Positions 1-9,280 of a stretch of 64,000 nucleotides of DNA are shown here, one piece after another. Source of the DNA: Mycobacterium sp. (GTDB taxonomy: Bacteria; Actinomycetota; Actinomycetes; Mycobacteriales; Mycobacteriaceae); contig NZ_JASBVP010000005.1 of the NCBI RefSeq assembly GCF_029961025.1, forward strand, positions 1-64,000. The letters are read 5' to 3'. Every line of letters starts with the position of its first letter. Position 1 is the first letter of the stretch. Below the pieces are notes generated by a model, which searched no databases, was not told where the DNA came from, and saw only the letters and a list, made by a program, of their open reading frames with translations. The position numbers were made by a program, and so were the translations under genes.

Positions 1-364
1 TGGCCAGCTCCTGCTCCAGTCGCTGCTTGTCGGCTTGCAGGCGGGCGACCTGTTCGGCGGCCCGATCACGGCGCTTCTCCTGCGTCCAGCCAATTTCGGG
101 TCGCAGCCGACATCTACGGCAGGAACGTCCTACTGACGACTACAAGGCGAAATCGCCGACGTCATCGGTTCACCGTCGGACACCGGCAAATTTTCATCCA
201 CCACGGCGAGGCGCAGTCCCAGCGAAGCTCGCCCGTAATTCAACAATTGGCCACGTGCTCGACATGTCACTTTGCCAGATTCCACGACACCACCTGCCCA
301 GTGTAGAGGTTGGGCAGCATTTCATTTATCGCTTGCCGCCGAAGTGGGGGTAGACGCTTGCGCA
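1..364. other. Window edge, no intact gene; possible coiled-coil coding relic
   Basis: On the minus strand positions 1-120 stay open and read as a charged, Gln/Arg/Glu-rich helical stretch (ending ARLQADKQRLEQELA), which resembles a coiled coil such as those in transposase accessory proteins. There is no ATG, GTG or TTG in that frame before a stop near 140, so it is either a broken gene or chance. Positions 140-364 show nothing recognisable. The family cannot be named. Confidence 0.2.
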
Positions 365-811
365 TCACTTCCCGGCTGCGTCGCCCTGAAGCCCGCTAAC
401 CGGGCTTTCAGTTCCCGGAGGCGCTTGGTAGCCAGCTGCCGAATTCCGCAGCTGCCAGATTTGCTCAGGACAGAATTGACTGACCGCGTAGGAGACAAGG
501 TAATTTGCCGCATACTCGTCGTTGGGGGTTACGTCGCTTTTCACATCCCCCATCACCTGGGCAAAACTTTGGCCGCCGGTGACCTTGTCGCAGATCCCGC
601 GGCCATAGCCGATGGCGTCGCCATTTGGAAAGTTGAAATGCCGCCGCACTGTCACGTTGTACAGATAGTCCACCTCTGGCGACGGAACGGCATGCGCCGG
701 CGAGGGTATCGCCAGCGCGGCTGAGCCCATTGCAGCGACGAAGCCGACCAGCAAGGCAGCCAGTGATGCGCAGTGATAGCCGCTGTTGCTTAAGTACCTT
801 CGCGGCCTCAT
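365..811 (-). CDS. Secreted DUF732-type protein
   Basis: 148 residues. A hydrophobic signal sequence spans about residues 14-41 and ends in a likely signal-peptidase site after AHA. The mature part carries the mycobacterial DUF732 pattern: two cysteines (in GICDKVTG and in QFCPEQ) that probably form a disulfide, and a small helical domain of about 80 residues. The family is exported and of unknown role. It lies 32 bp downstream of the antigen-85-like gene on the same strand, so the two may be co-transcribed. The ATG at 811 is the only start that gives a full signal peptide. Confidence 0.75.
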   Translation of the reverse strand: MRPRRYLSNSGYHCASLAALLVGFVAAMGSAALAIPSPAHAVPSPEVDYLYNVTVRRHFNFPNGDAIGYGRGICDKVTGGQSFAQVMGDVKSDVTPNDEYAANYLVSYAVSQFCPEQIWQLRNSAAGYQAPPGTESPVSGLQGDAAGK

Positions 812-843
812 CGTTTTCCTCCAACTATTTTCTCTATGTCAGA

Positions 844-1728
844 TCAGCGGATGGTGCCGGCAAGGTCTGCCGACATCGCAGCCAGCTGTGGGCTCCAGGT
901 TCCCCAGCCGTGGTCGCCACTGGCCGGGAAGTCGAAGTGGCCGTTGTTCCCGCCGACGCTGCGGTACTGCGCGTAGAACATCCGGTTGCTGCCCTGGGCT
1001 TGGTCGGCGACGCCGAGCATGGAAGCTGGATCACTGGCGGTGAGGGTTTGTGGGCTGAAGACCCAGATCCGGCTGTTGTTTTGGGCTAGCAGCGCGGCGT
1101 GCACGTAGGGGTCGTGCCACTTCCACCGGCCCAGCTGTGCTGCACCCCACATCGCCTGCGTGTTCACCCCGCCGAAATTCTGCATACCCGCGGTAATCGC
1201 ACCGTTCATCGTGGTCTCCGACGGGTACAGAAAACCTGACATCGAACCGGCGTACCTAAACCGATCGGGATGGAAGGCGGTCAGCGCCATCGCTGCGTAG
1301 CCGCCCTGAGAGGCACCTACAGCGGCGTGGCCACCGGGCGCGAGGGCCTTGTTGGCGACCAGCCAGTCCGGCAACTCGCTAGATAGGAAGGTCTCCCACT
1401 GCTTGTTCGCGTCCTGCTCCCAGTTGGTGTACATGCTGTAGGCGCCGCCAGCGGGGGCCACCACTGCGATACCTTTGCCGGACAGCGTGTTCATCGCGTT
1501 ACCGGCGGTGACCCAGTTGTTGACGTCGGGGCCGGCGTCGAACGGGTCCAGCAGGTACACCGCGTGCGGGCCGCCGGCCAGAAACGCCACCGAGATGTCA
1601 CGGCCCATAGCCGCCGACGGCACCATCAGCGTCTCGTAGCCCGCGGCGCGGGCTGACTTGGCGTGCGTCGCGCTAAGGCACCCCAATCCGAGGGTCAGCA
1701 CAGCGACAGACAGCAGCCGCAGCAGCAT
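844..1728 (-). CDS. Exported MPT51/FbpD-like member of the antigen 85 family
   Basis: An alpha/beta-hydrolase of the antigen 85 group, closest by eye to MPT51 (FbpD): it shares GSMSGFLYP, LGRWKWHDP, the NNGHFDFPASGD region and the same length. I chose the ATG at 1728, which has GAGAGG just upstream and gives a signal peptide ending SARA; the ATG at 1758 is an alternative. At the nucleophile elbow it has G-A-S-Q-G (Ser about residue 140) and near the C-terminus G-D-H-G (His about 273). As I recall, MPT51 itself has Ala and Asn there. The Glu of the mycolyltransferase triad is not obvious. MPT51 is known as a fibronectin-binding, non-enzymatic relative; whether this one is active is open. Confidence 0.85.
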   Translation of the reverse strand: MLLRLLSVAVLTLGLGCLSATHAKSARAAGYETLMVPSAAMGRDISVAFLAGGPHAVYLLDPFDAGPDVNNWVTAGNAMNTLSGKGIAVVAPAGGAYSMYTNWEQDANKQWETFLSSELPDWLVANKALAPGGHAAVGASQGGYAAMALTAFHPDRFRYAGSMSGFLYPSETTMNGAITAGMQNFGGVNTQAMWGAAQLGRWKWHDPYVHAALLAQNNSRIWVFSPQTLTASDPASMLGVADQAQGSNRMFYAQYRSVGGNNGHFDFPASGDHGWGTWSPQLAAMSADLAGTIR

Positions 1729-1904
1729 CGCAGGCCTCTCATGACGAGCTTTTTTCATGCTGCTTCGCGCACACGATCCAGCCTGCTGGGTTCGCTTGGT
1801 CCGACTTTGCGTCCGCGGCGTTTGTCCAACCCACCGACCGACGAGTAGGTGGTCGCCTCCCCGGTCGCTGGAGGTAATCCCGACGGGTTCGGTTGGCTGG
1901 GGCA

Positions 1905-2348
1905 TCAGCAGGACACCTTTATCGCGAACGTCTCGGTTGTCAGTTTGCTCGGGTTGGCGTTGTTGAAGCCCATAGCGGCGCCGGTGATCGCGTAGGTGGG
2001 GCCGGTCATCGTGACGGCGGCCTTGCCTTGCAAGTCGCGATCGTAGGAGCCGGTGAAGCCGTTGAGATTACGTATCCGGACGAATTCGGCAGCCAGTTGG
2101 TGCGCATTGGATACCATCACGGTCACGCCCGAGTCCTCGTGGCCGGTCCTGATCGTCGTCAGCCATTCGTCGGATGTGCAATGCACCGCATCTGTCGTGC
2201 CTAGGTCTTTGCCGTTAATGGCGAGCGCGGCAGTGCCGGGGGGCAACGTACCGGGTTTGGGTTTGGGGGATGCCTGGTTCGATGAGCAGCCCACGGCACC
2301 GCCGATCACCAGCAAGGCTGCAGCGGCGACGACAAACCTGTCTTTCAT
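1905..2348 (-). CDS. LpqH-like (19 kDa antigen family) lipoprotein
   Basis: 147 residues from the ATG at 2348 (a longer frame upstream lacks a signal). Residues 1-21 form a lipoprotein signal with lipobox IGGAVGC, so Cys21 should be diacylated and anchor the protein to the membrane. The mature part begins with a Ser/Pro/Lys-rich linker, then a domain like the mycobacterial 19 kDa lipoprotein family (A-x-I-N-G-K near its start, two cysteines at HCTSDEW and at the C-terminal VSC). Such proteins are TLR2 ligands in pathogens. It lies upstream of the MPT51-like gene on the same strand. Confidence 0.8.
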   Translation of the reverse strand: MKDRFVVAAAALLVIGGAVGCSSNQASPKPKPGTLPPGTAALAINGKDLGTTDAVHCTSDEWLTTIRTGHEDSGVTVMVSNAHQLAAEFVRIRNLNGFTGSYDRDLQGKAAVTMTGPTYAITGAAMGFNNANPSKLTTETFAIKVSC

Positions 2349-2877
2349 AGGGGCCTTCCTGCCTGACGATGTACAAGCCTGCCTGACGATGTGCAAGGAA
2401 TCTACCGCCGCTCAGGCGCTGTGCGCTAGCACGTCACGGTCGCGAAGACATGACATCGGAGCGGCTATTGACAGCAGCCGCGATTACTTGTACTTTCCAG
2501 TCTACAAAAAACCGGGCCTGCGCGCTGTGGGGTAAATCACTATTCGGTTGACCAGGGGGTGGAACGCAGATGTGTAGTAACGGGGCCGCGATCCAGGTCG
2601 CGCACCGCGGTCGAATCGCGCGGATTTCCTGGTGCGACGGTCGGACGTGCCGCAACCGCACACCGGGCGCGGGCTGGAACGGACTCAGATCACTTAGCGC
2701 CTGGTTTCATGTGGTCTCGAGTGTGTTGCCGCAGCCAGTCATCAGCGATGATTGCTTTCAACGCGTCCCGCGACAGGCAGACGGTCTGCGCGCGATGGAG
2801 TCGGGCAGGCTCAGGGAACGACGACCTATACGCGGTAGGTTCCGCATGGATTGCGTGCTAAGCGATCAGAAGGTTCG
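2349..2877. other. Divergent intergenic region before the mce genes
   Basis: About 530 bp between the leftward lipoprotein gene and the rightward yrbE/mce genes. No convincing coding frame is present on either strand. It must carry the promoters of both transcription units, but no -10/-35 pair stands out. A near-repeat (GCCTGCCTGACGATGT followed by a second GCCTGACGATGT) lies at 2359-2393, just upstream of the lipoprotein gene, and could be part of its promoter. Confidence 0.4.
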
Positions 2878-3669
2878 ATGGTGACGGTGTCGGTAGCTCT
2901 TGCCAAGGGGTCGGGAGCTCTTGGTACGGGGATGCGTGGGATCGGCGGGTTTGTCACATTGTCGCTGGACATCCTGGTGCAGGCGGTGCGCCCGCCGTTC
3001 GCCTGGCGTGAGTTCATCCAACAGATGGCGTTCATTTCGCGGGCGTGCACGATCTCAGCGATGCTGTTGTCGATCCCGTTCAGCTTGATCCTGGCACTTC
3101 AGGTCGGGATAGTCTTGTTCAACATCGGGGCCATCGACTTGATCAGCGCTGGCATAGCACTTAGCACCATCACGCAGACCGGGCCCATGACCACGGTTTT
3201 CGTAATCGCCGGGTCTGGCGCCACGGCGGTGTGTGCAGACCTGGGCGCGCGCACCATCCGGGAAGAGATCGATGCGATGCGGGTGATGGGCGTCGACCCG
3301 GTTCGGGCGCTGTTGGTCCCGAGGGTAGCGGCGCTCACCATCTGCGCGATGCTGCTGAACGCGATCACATGCGGCGTTGGCCTTATCGCTGGCTACATCT
3401 TCTCCGTCTGGCTGCAGGACGTCAATCCAGGCGCGTTCGCGGCAAACTTAACCCTGATAACCGGACTTAGTGATACGACAGTCTCCTTTGTCAAAGCTAC
3501 ATTGTTCGGTCTGATGGCTGGATTGATCGCCTGCTACAAAGGCACTACACCCAGAGGTGGTCCGCAGGGCGTAGGCAACGCTGTTAACGAGACGGTCGTG
3601 TTTTCGTTCATGGCACTGATGTACATCCTCGTTATGATGGACTTCGTAGGCGCGCAGGTGAAGCTGTGA
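2878..3669 (+). CDS. YrbE-type permease of an mce operon (first, A type)
   Basis: 263 residues, MlaE/YrbE family: the membrane-spanning permease of Mce lipid transporters, which work with an Mkl-type ATPase. The diagnostic stretch ADLGARTIREEIDAM (residues about 122-136) contains the conserved EExDA loop that contacts the ATPase; several hydrophobic helices flank it. The ATG at 2878 has AGAAGG eight bases upstream; a TTG at 2851 is a weaker alternative. Its stop overlaps the GTG of the next gene (GTGA), showing translational coupling. Confidence 0.92.
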   Translation: MVTVSVALAKGSGALGTGMRGIGGFVTLSLDILVQAVRPPFAWREFIQQMAFISRACTISAMLLSIPFSLILALQVGIVLFNIGAIDLISAGIALSTITQTGPMTTVFVIAGSGATAVCADLGARTIREEIDAMRVMGVDPVRALLVPRVAALTICAMLLNAITCGVGLIAGYIFSVWLQDVNPGAFAANLTLITGLSDTTVSFVKATLFGLMAGLIACYKGTTPRGGPQGVGNAVNETVVFSFMALMYILVMMDFVGAQVKL

Positions 3670-4523
3670 GTCTCCACGAGGTTGCTGCAGCCCGGTGGCC
3701 GAAACTCACCCGCGCGTTGCTCACCTGGGCCGCCGAATGGAACCGCGTCGGAGAGCAGACCGCCTTCTACGCCAAAACTCTGCGCGGAATCCCGAACGCG
3801 GTCATCCGCTACAAAGTGGAGCTGATGCGCGTGCTTGCCCAAATGAGTCTCGGCGTCGGTGCGCTTGCCGCAATTGGCGGCACGGTCATGGTCGTACCAT
3901 TTCTCGTGATGGCCGCTGGTGGCGTCGTCGGCGTTGTAGGGCACTTCAACCTGAGCGAACTCGGTGTGGACGCGTTGGGGGGGTTTTTTGCCTCCTTCGT
4001 CGACACTCGCACTACTTCTCCCTTCATGGCCTGCATCGGTTTGGCCGCTACTGTCGGGGCCGGCACCACCGCACAACTCGGCGCCATGCGAATCAACGAG
4101 GAGATCGATGCGCTCGAGGTTATGGGTATCTCGCCGATCACATATTTGGCCGCGACCCGGGTGATAGCGGGCGTTGTTGCTGCGCTTCCGATATTTCTCA
4201 CGTCCTTGGTGACGGCGTATTTGGTGACCGAGGGCATCATTGTCGGCATCTACCATCAGCCAACCGGGGTCTATGAACATTACTTCAACACGTTCCTGGA
4301 CCCATACGATGTGATGGTTTCGACGCTGGAGGTGATTTTGTCAGCGATCGCTGTCATGCTGATACACACCTACTATGGGATGAATGCCTCGGGCGGTCCG
4401 GCTGGCGTCGGTGAGGCGACCGGACGCGCCGTGCGCGCCTCCCTGGTCACGTCAGTATTCATAACAATTTCGCTGTCGATGGCCATCTACGGCCGATCCG
4501 GCCATTTCCACCTGGCTCCATAG
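3666..4523 (+). CDS. YrbE-type permease of an mce operon (second, B type)
   Basis: 285 residues, second MlaE/YrbE permease, pairing with the preceding one as in all mycobacterial mce operons. It carries MRINEEIDALEVMGI (the conserved EExDAL cytoplasmic loop) at about residues 140-155 and ends with hydrophobic helices and a short tail. The GTG start at 3666 overlaps the upstream stop. It is followed after 7 bp by an MceA-like gene, so the first three genes are in the usual order. Confidence 0.92.
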   Translation: MSLHEVAAARWPKLTRALLTWAAEWNRVGEQTAFYAKTLRGIPNAVIRYKVELMRVLAQMSLGVGALAAIGGTVMVVPFLVMAAGGVVGVVGHFNLSELGVDALGGFFASFVDTRTTSPFMACIGLAATVGAGTTAQLGAMRINEEIDALEVMGISPITYLAATRVIAGVVAALPIFLTSLVTAYLVTEGIIVGIYHQPTGVYEHYFNTFLDPYDVMVSTLEVILSAIAVMLIHTYYGMNASGGPAGVGEATGRAVRASLVTSVFITISLSMAIYGRSGHFHLAP

Positions 4524-4530
4524 CGACCTG

Positions 4531-5232
4531 ATGATGAAACCGAGGCGAGGTAAGTTCCGCGTTCCTCCGGCCTGGTGGACCGTGTTGCTCATTGTAGGGA
4601 TCGCCGTGTCCATAGTGCTGACTATCCTTAGTTTCGATGAGGATCTCCAGCCGTACGCTCGGGTGACCCTCGTGTCAGGCCGAGCGGGCCTGGTGATGGA
4701 GCCTGGTGCAAAAGTAACGTTCCGCGGGGTTCCGGTCGGCCGTGTCTCTTCGACGAGCCCAGGCAGTCCGGTGAAGCTTCGACTGGAGTTGTATCCCAAC
4801 GAACTTCAATATATTCCAGCCAACGTCGAAGCGCAGATCGTCGCTCCAACGTTGTTCGGCGCCAAGTACGTTGAGCTGATCGACCCCAGCCATCCGAGCA
4901 GAAGTCGGTTAGCCTCTGGAGCCGTGCTCACATCCCGCAGCGTGAGCGTCGAAGTGAACACGGTGTTCCAAAATCTGGTTGATGTTCTGGACCAGGTCGA
5001 CGTTCCGAAATTGAATGCAATTCTTTCAGCGTTATCCGAGGGCTTACGCGGGAACGGCGAAGCTATTGGCAAAGCCACCACCGATTTGGATCAGGTGCTG
5101 CTGGCGACCAACCCCCGCAGCGAGACCATCAGACAGGACTTGCGAGCGCTCAAGGGGTTTAGCGACACCTTCAACGCGGCCACACCCGACATTCTAACGG
5201 TGCTGGACGCCTTAACCCGGATTTTGCGGTAG
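4531..5232 (+). pseudogene. MceA-like substrate-binding protein, truncated
   Basis: 233 residues with one N-terminal transmembrane anchor (about 16-36) and an MlaD/Mce beta-barrel domain (about 40-120: VTFRGVPVGRV, ANVEAQIVAPTLFGAKYVELIDP), then the start of the helical Mce tail. Mycobacterial MceA proteins are normally about 400 residues or longer. The match to the family stops around VLDA (about 5205) and a stop codon follows within ten codons. Downstream there is no mceB-F, only IS DNA. The protein probably cannot build the long Mce needle; the operon is best read as broken. Confidence 0.8.
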
Positions 5233-5450
5233 GGCCTGGAGAGAGGTGATTGTGTGGGCATTGCCGCTCGGGTCGAGTGCGGTGGAGGTCGGTCAAGCTC
5301 GCGTGCTGCAATGTGGTTGAGCCGATTAACCCTCGACGGGTTGTGGGTGGGTCGATTCACGGCGTGCTGTATCAGCATCGCTGAGCGGAAACAGCGTTCA
5401 ACTACCTCGGGGGTGTCGCCGAGGGGCCCCTGTGGGTGGTGTGGGTTTGT
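5233..5450. other. Junction between mce relic and first IS element
   Basis: About 220 bp with no recognisable gene. It includes the point where mce homology ends and the left end of the IS1380-family element begins, probably in the GC-rich inverted run near 5405-5435. I could not fix the IS boundary because no clear matching terminal repeat was found on the far side. Confidence 0.35.
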
Positions 5451-6788
5451 TTAGCCGGGGACTGCGACCCATCCGGGTAGTCGGGTGAACGCGGTGAGCA
5501 GGTCGATGGCCCAGGGCCAGTTGGCGCCCAGCCGCAGTGTGGTGCGCCGCGCCGAGCGCACCAGCACCCCGGCGGTGTGCAGCAGGGTGTAGCGCAGCCG
5601 TTTGGGCTCGGCACTGGCCAGCGCACCATCCAGGCAGAGCGTTTTGGTCCAGGCGAGCAAGTCGGCGGCGATGAGCACCACCATCAGCCACGCGTTGGTG
5701 ATGGCGAAGTCATGGGAGGGCAGGTTGGCCAGCCCGGTGTCCTTCAGGTCGCGGATGGCGCATTCCATGCGGCCACGGCCACGGTAGAGCGCCTCCAGGT
5801 AGGCCAGGTCTGCATCGGGCAGGTCGGTGACAAACAGCTGGTAGCGGTAACCGTCGAGGTCGGTGAAGCGCAGTTGCGCGCCCGGGTGGGGTTGTTCGCG
5901 GCGCACCAGCATCCGGGTGCCGGGCGGCCAGCCCGACAACGAGACCAGGTCGGTGATCTCGGCCACCTCACCGGTGTCGCGAACCTCGCTGGCATCGGCG
6001 GAGATCGTTGACTGCCAGCGTGATCGCGGCAGGGCGAGGATCACCTCGGCACGGGCCGCGGGCATCGGGACCCCACCGATGAACCGCACACCCCGGCTGC
6101 GGCACGCCGCGGCCAGCTCGTGGCTGGTGCCCCCGGCGTCGGTGCGACAGATCACCTGCTGGTGCGCGGGGTCCACCGGCAGCTGCGCCAGCGCCGCCTC
6201 CAACACGCTGAGGTGGTCGCCGGCAGTACCCGAACCCGCATTGCCCGGCCGTAGCAGCCCGGCCAGCGCCTCCCCAGTGGCGTCTAGGACCGCCAACAGC
6301 GGATAAAACCCGAACCCGCGCTTATAGGTCGGCGCCGCATAGTGCTTGTCGGAATCGGCCTCGATGAGTACCCCGTCGATATCGATGACATACCAGCCCG
6401 GATCGGCCCCGGTTGCCCAGGCCGCGGCACGCGCGGCGGCGCGGGCGGTTTGGATGCGGGCCAGCGCGTCGGTGTCGACGGCCTCCAAGGTTCGCCATGC
6501 CGTGGCCACCGAAGCCACCTGACCGAACAGGTCGGGCTGATCAGCCAGCACCCGCAGGTCGCTGATCGCCGTCGCGCCGTCGCCGATCGCCACCGCCAGG
6601 TCGGTCAGCACCCGGCCCCGGTCATGGCCGCGGCGGCGCTTCTTCGTCGGTGCCATCGCCGCTGACAACCCCTCAGTCAGTCCCAGCCCGTCGGCCAGCT
6701 CGCACAACAATCGCGTGCCCGCGTGCGCCACGACACCCCGTCCGCCTGTAGTTACCACCAGACCCGGACGGCCAGCTGTAGTCTTCAC
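5451..6788 (-). CDS. IS1380-family transposase, intact (element A)
   Basis: 445 residues, DDE transposase of the IS1380 family. Catalytic acids are visible in order: Asp in VIDIDGVLIEADSDKHY, Asp in ICRTDAGG, and Glu in RMECAIRDLKDTGL, followed by the usual C-terminal helices. The frame is uninterrupted from the ATG at 6788, so it may be active. It is only distantly related to the IS1380-type copies further right, which have a different sequence and ends. Confidence 0.88.
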   Translation of the reverse strand: MKTTAGRPGLVVTTGGRGVVAHAGTRLLCELADGLGLTEGLSAAMAPTKKRRRGHDRGRVLTDLAVAIGDGATAISDLRVLADQPDLFGQVASVATAWRTLEAVDTDALARIQTARAAARAAAWATGADPGWYVIDIDGVLIEADSDKHYAAPTYKRGFGFYPLLAVLDATGEALAGLLRPGNAGSGTAGDHLSVLEAALAQLPVDPAHQQVICRTDAGGTSHELAAACRSRGVRFIGGVPMPAARAEVILALPRSRWQSTISADASEVRDTGEVAEITDLVSLSGWPPGTRMLVRREQPHPGAQLRFTDLDGYRYQLFVTDLPDADLAYLEALYRGRGRMECAIRDLKDTGLANLPSHDFAITNAWLMVVLIAADLLAWTKTLCLDGALASAEPKRLRYTLLHTAGVLVRSARRTTLRLGANWPWAIDLLTAFTRLPGWVAVPG

Positions 6789-6911
6789 CTCGGAAGTGCC
6801 CTTCTGCTGTTGGAACTGTTACGGTTAGCAACTACAGTTTCCCTTGCAACAGAAGGGCTTTCCGTTATCTACACGCCGTGTCGCCCACAACTACTGCAAA
6901 ATCCGGGCTAG
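6789..6911. other. Right flank of element A up to the next IS
   Basis: About 120 bp of comparatively AT-rich DNA upstream of the transposase start. It contains an inverted repeat (CCCTTCTGCTGTTGGAAC near 6798 and GCAACAGAAGGGC near 6845) that could be the transposase promoter/operator or part of the element's end. It stops at a CTAG (6908-6911), the target duplication of the next element. Confidence 0.35.
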
Positions 6912-7355
6912 ACCTTCAGTAAGCGTGTCGGCTGGGGTGGATAGGACAAAGGCCTTACCCTGTCTGGGTTTGCGACCTCAACGCTGCCCAGCGGGAAAGG
7001 CCTTTGTGGTGAAGACGATAGCGCATGAGCAGAGCCGGCGGAACATTTCCCGGCGACGGCGCAGGGTAGCGGCGAGGCACGCCCGGGGGCGCTGGGGCGC
7101 ACGGTCGGCGCCGATGCTGAACTCGGGTCCGGTGCGCTATGAGGTCGGCGGCAACATCGATGCCACCGGGTTCGGGGGAATCGCCGCGGTGCACCGACTG
7201 GTGAGCATACTGGGGCTGGTGGACCGGATCAACGAGGATCTGCAGTTGTTGCAGGTGCACCTGCCCTATCACGAATCCGACCACGTGTTAAACCTGGCCT
7301 ACAACGTGGTCTGCGGGGGCACCCGGCTCGAAGACATCGAGCGGCTGCGCCACGA
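6912..7355 (+). pseudogene. 5' stub of an IS1380-type element (copy C)
   Basis: It starts right after CTAG with the same terminal repeat as the two longer copies (CCTTCAGTAAGCGTGTCGGC) and encodes the N-terminal ~115 residues of the same transposase type, from about 7009 (MKTIAHEQSRRN, NIDATGFGGIAAVHRLV). Homology ends abruptly at about 7355 inside RHD; the last codons (WL, stop) and the next 50 bp belong to something else. Its sequence differs from the other two copies at many positions, so it is an older or separate arrival. Confidence 0.8.
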
Positions 7356-7412
7356 CTGGCTGTGACAGGGCGGATTCCAGTGAACGTCGCAACGGGACGG
7401 TTGCAACACTAG

Positions 7413-9276
7413 TCCTCAAATAAGCGAGTCGGCGTCAGCGGGTCGCAGGATTGATTTCGATGTTGTTTTTCAGGTCCGCGGTAGGGCGGTTTTTGGCGGT
7501 CGACCGGTGCCATCGGGTGCGTGAGCGGTCCTGGATTGGCCGGATTACCGCTTCTGCGTGAGTTTGTCGGTTGTAGGGGCACGCGAGGGGGCGTGCAGAG
7601 GGGGAATTGTCGTGTGCGGGCGTGGGTGGGGCCCGGAGGTCAGTAGCGGGTGCGGGTTTCAGCCGAAGCGAGTGCGTTCAATGGTGTTGTAGGCGCTGAA
7701 GAATCGGCCCAGGCTGGGGTGGTAGCCGATGATCCGGACGGTGATAGTGCGGGCACGGCGGATGATCATGGCGGGGATGAGGATGACCTGGGTATAAAAG
7801 CGGCGAAACTCCATGGCGATCCAGTCGCGGCGGTCTTCCTTGCGGTGCAGCATCATCGCGAACCAGGACTTGATGTTCCAGGCCAGGGCGGCGATGACCA
7901 TGTAGGCCCAGTTGGATACCAGGTCATAGAGCGGCACCCGCAGCGCGTTGACACCGTTTTTGAGCTGCTCGATGACGTTTTCCTGGTCGCAGCGGTCGTT
8001 GGCGCAGGCCACGACCTCGGCGGCGCTCAGGTCGGTGCGGGTGGTGATGTAGAAGAAGTAGCGGATCTCCTCGATGAGGGCCGCCTCGCCGCGGGACTTG
8101 CTGATGTTTTTGCGCAGCGCGATCACCCGGTAGGGTCGGCGGCATTTGCCGGGCTGGTAGCTGAACTCGGCGACGTGCTCGCAGGTGAGTTCCAGGTTGA
8201 CATAGCCGCGTTCGGTGACGATGCGCCGCTTGTGGTTGGGTTCGCGCCGGCGCCGCTGCGCGGCGGTGCGGGCTTGGGTCGCTGCAGCGGGGTCCAGCAG
8301 GCCTCGTCGAGCGCTTCGGCGCGGCAGCGCAGTGCGGTGTTGGCGTTCATGCCCAACAGGAAATCGACCCGGGCGGCCCATCGGTCGAAGTGCGCGGTCA
8401 ACGAGAAGTCGGTGTCCCCGCGCAGGCACACCCGCTGGGCGTGCGGGGCGAGCAGGTCGATCGCCTTGTCGATCCAGGCCGCCGCGCCGGCGTGGCTGGG
8501 CGCGTTGCCGGGACGGTTGACCAGATACAGCACCTCCTTGGTGTTGGCCAGCGACACGATCAGCGGGGCATATCCCCAGATGCCCTTATACGACATGTCC
8601 ATTCCCGCCTTGTGCTCGCCGCAGGTGGGGGCGATGGTGCCATCAACGTCGAGGTAGGCGATCGGGCCCAGCAGCTCGCGGCCCCGGCCCGCCCATAGCT
8701 GCGGGCGCACCGCGTTGATCGCCTCCATCAACGTGGCCACGTCGGCCTGGCTGAACCGGCGGCAAAAATCACCGGCCGTGGTTGGGTCCGGGATCAGGTC
8801 CGCACCCAGGGCGTTCATGTAGGCGCTGTCGTGACGCAGCCGCTCAATGTCTTCGAGCCGGGTGCCGCCGCAGGCCACGTTGTAGGCCAGGTTCAGCACG
8901 TGGTCGGACTCGTGATAAGGCAGGTGCACCGTGAGCAACCGCAAGTCCTCGTCGATGCGCTCAACCAGCCCCAGCCGGGTGACCAGCCGATGCAGCGCGG
9001 CGATCCCGCCGAAGGCGGTGGCGTCGATGTTGGCGCCGACTTCGTAATGCACCGCGCCCGAGTTCAGCATCGGCTCGGGCTGCGCGCCCCAGCACCCCGC
9101 CCGCGCGTGCCCCGCCGCCACCTTGCGCCGCCGCCGGGCGATGTTTCGCCGGCTCTGCTCATGCGATATCATCTTCACCACAAAGGCCTATCCTGCTGGG
9201 CTGCCTTAAGACCGCAAAACCCAACCAGGATAAGGCCTTTGCCCTATCCACCCCAGCCGACACGCTTACTGAAGGA
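7413..9276 (-). mobile_element. IS1380-type element, copy 1 (complete length)
   Basis: 1864 bp bounded on both sides by CTAG (7409-7412 and 9277-9280), read as a 4-bp target duplication. The imperfect terminal repeats are CCTCAAATAAGCGAGTCGGC (left) and CCTTCAGTAAGCGTGTCGGC (right, complement). It sits inside an ISL3 transposase relic. It is almost identical to copy 2 at 13620-15283 but in opposite orientation, and it keeps a 200-bp segment (7651-7850) that copy 2 lacks. Confidence 0.88.
7659..9181 (-). pseudogene. IS1380-family transposase, split by a frameshift (copy 1)
   Basis: Two overlapping frames make one DDE transposase. The first (start 9181) carries IAYLDVDGT and CLRGDTDFS with the first two catalytic Asp. 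The second, in the -1 frame, runs to 7659 and carries the Y-RVIALRKNIS region and the catalytic Glu in QENVIEQLKNGVNAL. Homology passes from one frame to the other near 8290-8310, at the family's W-T-P-L-x-R-P segment. No classic slippery heptamer is visible, so a fixed indel is more likely than programmed frameshifting. Copy 2 has exactly the same break. Confidence 0.82.
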
Positions 9277-9280
9277 CTAG

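Noticed and set aside
1659-1905. N-terminal extension of the MPT51-like protein to the ATG at 1905
   Set aside because: It adds a polar 50-residue stretch before the signal peptide and abuts the lipoprotein gene; the ATG at 1728 has a proper ribosome-binding site and secretion signal.
2434-2661. 75-codon minus-strand frame upstream of the lipoprotein gene
   Set aside because: Pro/Arg-rich, no start signal and no family; it lies in the divergent promoter region.
7650-8657. 335-codon plus-strand frame inside IS1380 copy 1 (and its mirror at 14239-15138)
   Set aside because: It is an antisense shadow of the transposase with the Gly/Ala/Val/Asp-rich composition typical of complements of GC-rich genes.
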